The position numbers and the translations under genes were made by a program. The notes beneath the pieces are model-generated. The model was given only the letters and a program-made list of their open reading frames with translations. It ran no database searches and was not told where the DNA came from. From positions 1 to 6,727 of the forward strand of contig CAZAYB010000175.1 of assembly GCA_964489215.1 (NCBI GenBank): a stretch of 6,727 nucleotides of DNA, read 5' to 3'. Of this stretch, positions 1 through 5,559 are shown piece by piece (the first letter of the stretch is position 1; the number at the start of each line of letters is the position of its first letter). Source of the DNA: CAZAYB01 sp964489215. Lineage in GTDB: Bacteria > Planctomycetota > Phycisphaerae > Sedimentisphaerales > Anaerohalosphaeraceae.

Positions 1-915
1 GGTGAGTACCGGTACCATAGTGATCGAGCCATCGTTTCCCTTTATTCTTCCAGCGCGTTCGTATAGTGTTGCCAGGTCGGTGTATAGATATCCTGGGTAG
101 CCTCTTCTTCCCGGTACTTCTTTTCGAGCGGCGCTTATTTCACGGAGCGCATCGCAATAGTTTGTCATATCGTTAAGAATTACAAGAACGTGCATACCCT
201 GACTGAAAGCGAGGTATTCAGCGGCAGTCAGCGCGAATCTTGGCGTTGCTATCCGTTCGATTGCAGGGTCGTCTGCGAGGTTTATGAACAATACACCTCT
301 TTCCATTGCCCCTGTGCTTGTGAGGTCGTTAATGAAGAACTGTGCGGCCTCGAAAGTAATTCCCATTGCGGCGAAGACCACAGCGAACTGTTCTCCTTTA
401 CCTCTTACAGTGGCCTGTCTTGCGAGCTGGGCAGCCATTTCGTCATGCGGGAGTCCAGAGCCTGAGAATATAGGCAGCTTTTGTCCCCTTACAAGGGGGT
501 TTAGTCCGTCAATAGTGCTGATTCCTGTTTGTATGAATTCGTTCGGGTAGTCTCTTGCGAATGGGTTTATGGAATAGCCGTTGATGTTCAGTCTTTCTTC
601 GGGGATGATTGCAGGTCCATCGTCCATGGGCTGTCCTGTACCGTTGAAGACTCTGCCGAGTATGTCAGGTGAGACTCCGAATTCCATTGGTTTGCTGAGG
701 AATCTGACGGTACTTTCGTTGGTGTTTATACCTTCGGTTCCTTCGAATACCTGAACGAGCACCTTGTCGTTTTCTACCTGCAGAATCTGTCCTCTTCTTA
801 CGGACCCGTCGGCGATTTCAATATCAACGATGTGTCCGAATTTTGCATCATCAACAGATTCGAGCAGCATTAACGGTCCGTAAACTTCACTTACTGTTTT
901 GTATTCCTTTAGCAT
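1..915 (-). CDS. atpB: V/A-type ATP synthase subunit B, 3' end cut by window edge
   Basis: This is the non-catalytic nucleotide-site subunit of the V/A-ATPase head, three copies alternating with subunit A, on the cytoplasmic side. The 305 codons visible run in one open frame to base 1; family members are about 430-470 residues, so the last third, with the C-terminal helical domain, is missing. The N-terminus (KEYKTVSEVYGPLML, residues 3-17) is the typical beta-barrel start. FSGSGLPHDEMAAQ at 150-163 stands where subunit A has its Walker A loop and lacks the GKT, which is the hallmark of B subunits. ILNDMTNYCDALREIS (246-261) is the Walker-B-like strand and GRRGYPGYLYTDLATLYERAGR (269-290) is the conserved segment after it. 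The start is fixed by AAAGGA six bases upstream (922-927), which overlaps the TAA of the A gene, so translational coupling to A is likely. Confidence is high. The symbol follows V/A-type usage (ntpB in Enterococcus), not F-type atpB. Confidence 0.97.
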   Translation of the reverse strand, partial: MLKEYKTVSEVYGPLMLLESVDDAKFGHIVDIEIADGSVRRGQILQVENDKVLVQVFEGTEGINTNESTVRFLSKPMEFGVSPDILGRVFNGTGQPMDDGPAIIPEERLNINGYSINPFARDYPNEFIQTGISTIDGLNPLVRGQKLPIFSGSGLPHDEMAAQLARQATVRGKGEQFAVVFAAMGITFEAAQFFINDLTSTGAMERGVLFINLADDPAIERIATPRFALTAAEYLAFSQGMHVLVILNDMTNYCDALREISAARKEVPGRRGYPGYLYTDLATLYERAGRIKGNDGSITMVPVLT

Positions 916-921
916 TTTTTT

Positions 922-927
922 TCCTTT
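922..927 (-). promoter_or_regulatory. ribosome binding site of B, overlapping the A stop codon
   Basis: AAAGGA lies six bases before the B start and shares two bases with the TAA of A (926-928). Ribosomes ending on A are thus placed on the B site, which would help keep A and B in the 1:1 ratio needed for the A3B3 head. Confidence 0.75.
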
Positions 928-2859
928 ATGCCGGGGCTTTACTGTAAAGATCTTTAATCTGATTATCTATTGACTGTCGAATAGCCTTTATTTTATCAAT
1001 CTGGTCGTGATGTATGTATTTGGCTCTTGCGATTTCTTCTCTTACTTCCAGTTCAGAGAGGTCCTTTGTTTCTACCCCTCGTTCGACGGCAGTAAGAGCC
1101 TGCTGGTGGAAGTAAAGAATCAGTCCGAGAATTTCAAACTGTTTTTCGAGGGGGGTGTAAGTGTCAACGTCATGGAAAGCGTTTTGGTGGAGGAAGTCTT
1201 CACGAATTGATTTTGCAGTTTCCATGACCATTCTTTCCTTTGCACCGATTGCGTCGGCACCAACGAGCCTAACGATTTCGCTGAGCTGAGATTCCTGTTC
1301 AAGCAGGTTCATTGCATCGTTTGTCATGTCGAGCATTTCCTGTCCGAGGTCCTTGTTTTCGAAAGCACCGGGCAGGTAATGTTTGTAGAAAGAATAGCTT
1401 GTCAGCCAGTCGATAGCAGGGAAGTGTCTTTGCTGAGCGAGTCTTGCCTGGAGCGACCAGAATACCTTTACGACGTGTAGAGTTGACTGTACGACCGGGT
1501 CTGAGAGATCACCGCCTGGAGGGCTAACAGCACCGATAACAGAGAGGGTTCCTTCTCTGTCCGGAGAGCCGAGGCATTGTGTTCTTCCTGCTCTTTCGTA
1601 GAATGCAGCGATTCTGGCCCCGAGGTAAGCAGGGTATCCTTCTTCTGCGGGCATTTCTTCCAGTCTTGTTGATATTTCTCTCATAGCTTCTGCCCATCTG
1701 CTTGTGCTGTCAGCCATGAGTGCGACTGAATATCCCATATCACGGAAGTATTCCCCGATTGTTATACCAGTGTAAACAGATGCTTCTCTTGCAGCTACGG
1801 GCATGTTTGAAGTATTTGCGATCAGTACAACCCTTTTCATGAGCGGTTCGCCGGAATGCGGGTCCTCAAGCTCAGGAAATTCCATGAGTACGTCGGTCAT
1901 TTCGTTTCCTCTTTCGCCGCACCCGACATATACGACAATGTCAGCGTCTACCCATTTTGCGAGCTGGTGCTGTACGACGGTTTTTCCAGTACCGAAAGGT
2001 CCTGGTACGCAAGCGGTTCCTCCTTTTGCAATTGGGAAGAATGCGTCTACGACTCTTTGTCCTGTAACCAGTACGCGGTGAGGTTCCATTCTGCTTTGTA
2101 CAGTTCTTGGGTTTCTTACCGGCCATCTCTGGAGGAGTTGTATTTCAGTTTTGTTACCCTGTCCATCGTCAACAACGGCAACAGTCTGGTCTACGGTGAA
2201 TTCTCCGGACTGAATGTTTTCAATAGTACCANNNNNNNNNNNNNNNNNNNNNNNNNNNNNNNNNNNNNNNNNNNNNNNNNNNNNNNNNNNNNNNNNNNNN
2301 NNNNNNNNNNNNNNNNNNNNNNNNNNNNNNNGGCAACAGTCTGGTCTACGGTGAATTCTCCGGACTGAATGTTTTCAATAGTACCATTTATATGGGGAGG
2401 GATCATTATTTTATGGTTGACAAGAGTAGTTTCCTGTACTTCGCCTATTATGTCACCGGCTTTTACCTGGCTGCCATTTTCGACCGAAGGTTTGAACTGC
2501 CATTTTTTTTCTCTGCTAAGTCCCGGGACTTCGCTTCCGCGGCGTATCATTGCGCCTTCCTTTTCGAAGAGGACGTCGAGGGGTCTTTGAATTCCGTCAT
2601 AAATACTTGAGATTAGGCCAGGTCCAAGCTCTACACTAAGGGCGGCGCCAGTGTTTATTACATCTTCACCGGGTCCTATTCCTGTTGTGTCTTCGTATAC
2701 CTGGATGTTTGCCTTTTCATCGTGCAGTTCCACGATTTCTCCTACGAGACCTTCGGAACCGACTTTAACAACGTCGTACATTCTTGCTCCGGTCATACCT
2801 TCTGCGGTTACAACCGGCCCTGCGACCTTAACGATTTTACCTTTTATTTGTTCACTCAT
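926..2859 (-). CDS. atpA: V/A-type ATP synthase catalytic subunit A (interrupted by a 100-N assembly gap)
   Basis: This subunit carries the ATP-hydrolysing or ATP-forming sites of the head. As printed, the frame shifts across a 100-N run; collapsing the duplicated 55 bases plus the Ns gives 592 residues, normal for the family (about 580-600). In collapsed numbering, the N-terminal barrel is about 1-70 and the A-specific bulge region about 110-190 (SREKKWQFKP, then ETTLVNHKIMIPPHINGTI). Next come QRWPVR at 192-197, Walker A GPFGTGKT at 235-242, the catalytic glutamate in GERGNE (about 263-268), Walker B LMADSTSR with Asp332, SPPGGD (about 394-399), and the ATPase signature PAIDWLTSYS at 429-438. 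A helical C-terminal domain ends at the TAA at 926-928. There is no intein in the P-loop. The start at 2859 gives the family-typical SEQIKGKIVKVAGPVV and has AAAAGG nine bases upstream. The 84-nt leader before it is unusually long for this operon. A threonine sits where archaeal A subunits have a P-loop serine and eukaryotic ones a regulatory cysteine. The symbol follows V/A-type usage (ntpA). Confidence 0.97.
2177..2231. repeat. 55-base direct repeat, left copy (contig-end duplicate)
   Basis: This stretch begins ggcaacagtctggtctacgg and is identical, base for base, to 2332-2386, and it abuts the N run. On the minus strand it encodes GTIENIQSGEFTVDQTVA of subunit A and continues downstream into VVDDGQGNKTEIQLLQRWPV. 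The same peptide is encoded by the other copy. An assembler overlap left unmerged at a contig junction explains it better than a true duplication. Confidence 0.93.
2232..2331. other. assembly gap, exactly 100 N
   Basis: One hundred consecutive Ns lie inside the subunit A gene. One hundred is a common placeholder for a gap of unknown size. The bases on both sides are an identical 55-base stretch, so the two contigs almost certainly overlap and no sequence is missing here. The distance between the two A reading frames is not a multiple of three as printed, and becomes one (205 codons from the start at 2859 to the internal Met at 2089) after removing 155 bases. Confidence 0.95.
2332..2386. repeat. 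55-base direct repeat, right copy (contig-end duplicate)
   Basis: This copy is identical to 2177-2231 and lies immediately on the other side of the N run. In the A reading frame it ends at Ala176. In the collapsed model the next residue is Val177, supplied by the bases at 2174-2176. It is kept as a separate entry because automated annotation would split the A gene here into two false partial genes. Confidence 0.93.
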
Positions 2860-2943
2860 TTGCGACGACCTTTTATTATTTTTTTGTTCTTTTTGTTCGT
2901 CTCTTTTTTTATTAATATTATTAAGCAGCTGTGTGCAACTGTT
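2860..2943 (-). promoter_or_regulatory. 84-nt F-A spacer with A-rich leader, small hairpin and A-gene ribosome binding site
   Basis: Read on the minus strand, the spacer starts just after the F stop codon with CAGTTG-CACA-CAGCTG (2941-2926), a six-pair stem with one G-U pair and a four-base loop. An AT-rich stretch follows, then a long A-rich, purine-biased and probably unstructured leader (about 2910-2870), ending in AAAAGG (2874-2869) nine bases before the A start. No U-run follows the stem, so it is not an intrinsic terminator. A very weak promoter-like pair, TTGCAC and TATTAA with 15 bases between, overlaps the hairpin. Its match to consensus is poor and I do not call it a promoter. An unstructured leader that raises translation of A and B is my inference. 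Confidence 0.4.
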
Positions 2944-3264
2944 TTAATTGGAAATAATATCGATACCAGTAGCCAGTTTAAGCACTTTGCCGAGAGAGCG
3001 TAAAGCGAATCCTTTTGATTCTGTAGTGAAAGGTACAACAACGATGCTTGGTAAAGTTTTTTTCTCTGTACCTTCAAAAGCGACTTGTGCCTCTGTTGCG
3101 ATGCTTTCGGAGACTACAATCAGGGCATAATTCTTTTGCAATAAATCTTCAGCAGCTTTTGCGATATCATTTTCACCAGCTTCAACCTGGTAAGTGTCCA
3201 GTCCGAGAGCGGAAAAGGGCATTACAAAGTCTGAATTTCCAAATACAGCTACTTTACCTTCCAT
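2944..3264 (-). CDS. atpF: V/A-type ATP synthase subunit F
   Basis: This is a small central-stalk (rotor) subunit that binds subunit D and, in characterised V/A-ATPases, modulates ATP hydrolysis; the name is V/A-type F, not F-type atpF. It is 106 residues, the usual size of about 100-110. The N-terminal part is a Rossmann-like alpha/beta fold: a first strand KVAVFGNSDFVMPFSALGLD (4-23), then a helix around 32-44, and a second strand YALIVVSESIA (46-56). The strand LPSIVVVPF (71-79) leads into the C-terminal segment, where the Leu/Lys-rich helix LRSLGKVLKLATG (88-100) is the likely mobile tail. The gene lies between C and A, as expected for the family. The start has only a weak GGAA six bases upstream. 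The assignment rests on fold pattern, length and position more than on a single diagnostic motif, but all three agree. Confidence 0.93.
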   Translation of the reverse strand: MEGKVAVFGNSDFVMPFSALGLDTYQVEAGENDIAKAAEDLLQKNYALIVVSESIATEAQVAFEGTEKKTLPSIVVVPFTTESKGFALRSLGKVLKLATGIDIISN

Positions 3265-3288
3265 ATTTTTTTCCGATAGATTAATAAA

Positions 3289-4326
3289 TTACAGTTCGGG
3301 CATTCTGTCGACAAGCAGTTTTGTCATGAGTTTATGTCTTTTTCCTGTAAGAACCATCCTGAGGGTTCTGATTTCCATTTCTTTTGCCACGAAGTATGCA
3401 ATTACAGGCTGGGGTCCAGCTGTGATTGAACGTGTAGTTTTCAGGAATCCGAGTATGTAGTCATCAATTGCCTTTTCAAGTTTCAAAAACGAATTTTCAT
3501 TAACGAGATAGCTTACTCCGGTTTCGATAACTTCATGATAAAGTGTTGGGTAGAAAAGCTGTCCTAACGCCTCGTATCCGATTTCAAGGGCATGGGTAAG
3601 TCTGTCGGTGAGTACGAATCCTCCCTCGAAGAACAGATCTTTTCTCTGGTCTTGTGCCATTTTCAGTCTTAATAAAGTTTTAATGTTCTGGAGGTCAGTT
3701 TTAATCATGAAAAAGTTTATAAGAAACTCGTTTTTTATCTCTTTTGCAGTTTGCAGCCTGTATGCCATTTCATGGCGATCGATCTGATAGTCAATCTGGC
3801 GAATGTCTTTGTCCTGATAGTAGGCAAGGACCGCAGCTTCGACACCTTCATGAAGATATCCAGGAAGTCTGTCGTATCTTTCAGTTTCAAAAATTTCTTC
3901 AAACTCCTCAGGTTGAACGTTTCCCCAGCTTTTATAGTCATGTCCTATAGGTCTGTCAGTGAGGACTCTTCGCAGGGCAAGTCTCATGTTGGCAAAATCA
4001 GCTCTGGCAAGTATGAGCTCAGCTATTTTATGATCAAGCATTAACTCAAGAAAGAGGTTTTTGTTCTGCTCTCTTTTATCGCCAAGTTTTTGTTCAGCGT
4101 TTGCAAGGGTAAAGGGTTGGTTTAATGCGTATTCTGTCGAGGTAAGCATTTCGACGGAATCTTCAAAGTTCTGTGCATTTGCCATGTCTCTAAGGAGAGA
4201 CTTTCCGAGCATTACAGTTTCGAGGGCACGAACCCTTGCAGATGCGTGAGCATAGCTCCAGTCCTCAACGCCGGGTGAAGGTGTCCGGCTGTACTGATCA
4301 AGTTGTAATTTTTCAAGATTCTGCAT
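3289..4326 (-). CDS. atpC: V/A-type ATP synthase subunit C (d/AC39 family)
   Basis: This funnel-shaped soluble helical subunit sits on the K ring and connects it to the central stalk; it is homologous to eukaryotic subunit d. At 345 residues it has normal length. WSYAHASARVRALE at 23-36 is the characteristic N-terminal family motif. The rest is almost entirely alpha-helical, with repeated short helix pairs such as HKIAELILARADFANMRLAL and FLINFFMIKTDLQNIKTLLR, and a conserved C-terminal stretch about 300-330 (RSITAGPQPVIAYFVAKEMEIRTLRMVLTG). The start is chosen because it leaves a normal-length tail before the family motif. No Shine-Dalgarno sequence precedes it: the 23 bases up to the E stop are AT-rich (AATAATAAA directly before ATG). 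Translation may depend on ribosomes finishing E. Confidence 0.95.
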   Translation of the reverse strand: MQNLEKLQLDQYSRTPSPGVEDWSYAHASARVRALETVMLGKSLLRDMANAQNFEDSVEMLTSTEYALNQPFTLANAEQKLGDKREQNKNLFLELMLDHKIAELILARADFANMRLALRRVLTDRPIGHDYKSWGNVQPEEFEEIFETERYDRLPGYLHEGVEAAVLAYYQDKDIRQIDYQIDRHEMAYRLQTAKEIKNEFLINFFMIKTDLQNIKTLLRLKMAQDQRKDLFFEGGFVLTDRLTHALEIGYEALGQLFYPTLYHEVIETGVSYLVNENSFLKLEKAIDDYILGFLKTTRSITAGPQPVIAYFVAKEMEIRTLRMVLTGKRHKLMTKLLVDRMPEL

Positions 4327-4349
4327 TTTATTATTTATACTTTAATGTA

Positions 4350-4940
4350 CTATTCAAAAACCAAGTTTACAATTTGAGGTTCAATTTCTTCGCGAACCCG
4401 GTCTATGAGGACTTCTACGCTGACATTCATCTGAATTTTTTGTCTTCGCAGAATAAATCCAGCTCCGATGTCAGTTTTTTCAGTGCTTAAACGCAGATTT
4501 CCTTTATATCCGCTTCCCAGTTTTCTGTTTAACTGCTTTATGAAATCCTGGTTAATCCGTGTTTCATTTTTTCCAACGATGACTTCTTCATCACCAGTTT
4601 CGATTGCTTTTTCCATCAGATTTGTCATTAGCGAATTATACTGGTCGTCGGGCATCTGGGCAATCTTTTCAGCGGCAGAGCTGAAGATTTGGTCAAGTAC
4701 CTCAACCTTTGCCTTTAAGATTTTTTTCTGGTTTTGCATTCTTGACTGAGCAAGCATTCTGTCAGTTTTGTCCTGAGCGGCCTGTTCAGCCATTTTCTGT
4801 GTCTGCTTTTCAAAGTCATCAAGCTCATTCTGGAGGTCTTTATTTTGCTGATCGACCTCATTTTGAGCTTGCTGCTTTATTGAGTCAGCATTTTGATTTG
4901 CTTCAGAAATTATTTTGTTAATTACTTGTTCGGCGTCCAT
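4350..4940 (-). CDS. atpE: V/A-type ATP synthase subunit E (peripheral stalk)
   Basis: This subunit forms the peripheral stalk together with the small G/H subunit and holds the A-B head static against subunit I. It is 196 residues, the normal size. Residues 1 to about 95 form a long, charged, Gln/Asn-rich coiled coil with few hydrophobic breaks (KQQAQNEVDQQNKDLQNELD at 22-41). Residues about 100-196 form the globular head-binding domain, including the segment GDEEVIVGKNETRIN and the conserved block DIGAGFILRRQKIQMNVS, then the C-terminal helix LIDRVREEIEPQIVNLVF. The start at 4940 has GGGG six bases upstream. It lies 30 nt after K and 23 nt before C, in operon order. It is V/A-type E, not the F-type atpE proteolipid. 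The stop is TAG, whereas those of A, F, C and I are TAA. Confidence 0.95.
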   Translation of the reverse strand: MDAEQVINKIISEANQNADSIKQQAQNEVDQQNKDLQNELDDFEKQTQKMAEQAAQDKTDRMLAQSRMQNQKKILKAKVEVLDQIFSSAAEKIAQMPDDQYNSLMTNLMEKAIETGDEEVIVGKNETRINQDFIKQLNRKLGSGYKGNLRLSTEKTDIGAGFILRRQKIQMNVSVEVLIDRVREEIEPQIVNLVFE

Positions 4941-4970
4941 ATTTAACCCCGATTGTCAGTTATTTTACAG

Positions 4971-5462
4971 TTATGCTCCGACCTGAATTCCGACCATAAT
5001 AGTCAAAAGAGAGATCAAGAAGCCGAGAATAGCATAGAACTCAACCATAGCTGCGTAGAGCACGCCCGCTTTGATGGCCATGTCTGGTCTTTTGGCACTC
5101 ATGTTGATGCCTCCAGCACATGTTTTTCCCTGGTGTATACCACTTAGCAGGCCTGCGAGAGCGACGGGCAGACATGCAGCGAGAAGCTCCATTCCAGTAG
5201 CAGCGGAAATATCGGCAGCGTTTCCGCCGAACAGGTTTATTTTTACCATAACAAAAAGTGCGATAACGAAGCCGTATATGCCCTGAGTACTGGGCAGTAC
5301 GACCAGCAGCATTAATGTGCCGTATCTTTCGGGTTTTTCACTTAGTACCCCGGTTGCTGTTCTTCCGGCAATTCCCAGTCCCACCGCTGAACCTATTCCT
5401 GCCAGAAAAGTTGCCAAAGCTGCCCCTAACAGGGCAAATGACAGACCAAAATTGTCAAACAT
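4971..5462 (-). CDS. atpK: V/A-type ATP synthase subunit K, double-hairpin proteolipid rotor, probably Na+ binding
   Basis: This membrane rotor subunit assembles into the ion-carrying ring. At 163 residues it is a duplicated, 16-kDa type with four transmembrane helices (about 7-32, 47-75, 90-119 and 131-158), unlike the roughly 80-residue single-hairpin form of Thermus. Only the second hairpin has the ion-binding glutamate, Glu141 in AAMVEFYAILGF; the matching place in the first hairpin (QGIYGF) has none, so one ion per protomer is expected. The other side-chain ligands of E. hirae NtpK (L61, T64, Q65, Q110, E139) are matched by Leu56, Thr59 and Gln60 in VLPSTQG, by Gln111 in SGIHQGK, and by Glu141. 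That points to sodium rather than proton coupling, by inference. The start has GAGAGGT five bases upstream (5468-5474), the best ribosome binding site in the window, in keeping with a high-copy subunit. It follows a 97-nt spacer after I. Confidence 0.96.
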   Translation of the reverse strand: MFDNFGLSFALLGAALATFLAGIGSAVGLGIAGRTATGVLSEKPERYGTLMLLVVLPSTQGIYGFVIALFVMVKINLFGGNAADISAATGMELLAACLPVALAGLLSGIHQGKTCAGGINMSAKRPDMAIKAGVLYAAMVEFYAILGFLISLLTIMVGIQVGA

Positions 5463-5467
5463 TTTTT

Positions 5468-5474
5468 ACCTCTC
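5468..5474 (-). promoter_or_regulatory. strong ribosome binding site of K
   Basis: GAGAGGT lies five bases before the K start codon, with AAAAA between. It is the longest Shine-Dalgarno match in the window. It fits the need for many K copies per complex, compared with one I and one C. Confidence 0.7.
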
Positions 5475-5519
5475 TTTCCCGTGTAACCTGAAAACTTAAT
5501 TTACATTTTTGTTTTTCTA

Positions 5520-5551
5520 AACAGCTGTTATGCATTTTTTGCAGAGCTGTT
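5520..5551 (-). promoter_or_regulatory. imperfect hairpin in the I-K spacer
   Basis: The outer arms AACAGCT (5520-5526) and AGCTGTT (5545-5551) are perfect inverted repeats of seven bases. Inside them the arms TGCA (5531-5534) and TGCA (5540-5543) can pair around a five-base loop, with a small asymmetric internal loop between the two stems. The left part, AACAGCTGTT (5520-5529), is also a ten-base palindrome by itself. On the transcribed minus strand no U-run follows (TAGAAAAAC), so it is not a classical terminator. It could be an RNA processing or stabilising element that raises K over I; this is inference. The rest of the 97-nt spacer (5463-5559) is AT-rich with no gene that I can support. 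Confidence 0.35.
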
Positions 5552-5559
5552 ATTTTAGC

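Noticed and set aside
190..550. Two overlapping plus-strand open frames (190-465 and 284-550)
   Set aside because: They lie antisense to the clearly coding subunit B frame, give low-complexity, Cys/Ser-rich proteins with no family look, and have no ribosome binding site in keeping with a gene.
2232..2331. An intein or insertion hidden in the gap
   Set aside because: Inteins in A subunits are known near the P-loop, which is intact here and lies downstream in the gene. The identical flanks and frame-restoring arithmetic leave no need for missing sequence.
1856..2368. 170-residue plus-strand open frame crossing the N run
   Set aside because: It survives only because Ns contain no stop codon; it is antisense to subunit A and would not exist once the duplicated contig ends are merged.
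2191..2859. A separate truncated A subunit or pseudogene
   Set aside because: The apparent ending after the gap is an out-of-frame reading of the duplicated 55 bases. Collapsing the duplicate gives an intact gene.
2912..2938. Internal promoter in the F-A spacer (TTGCAC and TATTAA, 15-base gap)
   Set aside because: Only about half of the -35 box and four of six -10 bases match, the spacing is short, and AT-rich spacers give such matches by chance.
5520..5551. Intrinsic terminator between I and K
   Set aside because: The stem is weak and interrupted, and the transcribed strand continues with an A-rich stretch, not a U-run; the gene order also calls for read-through into K.
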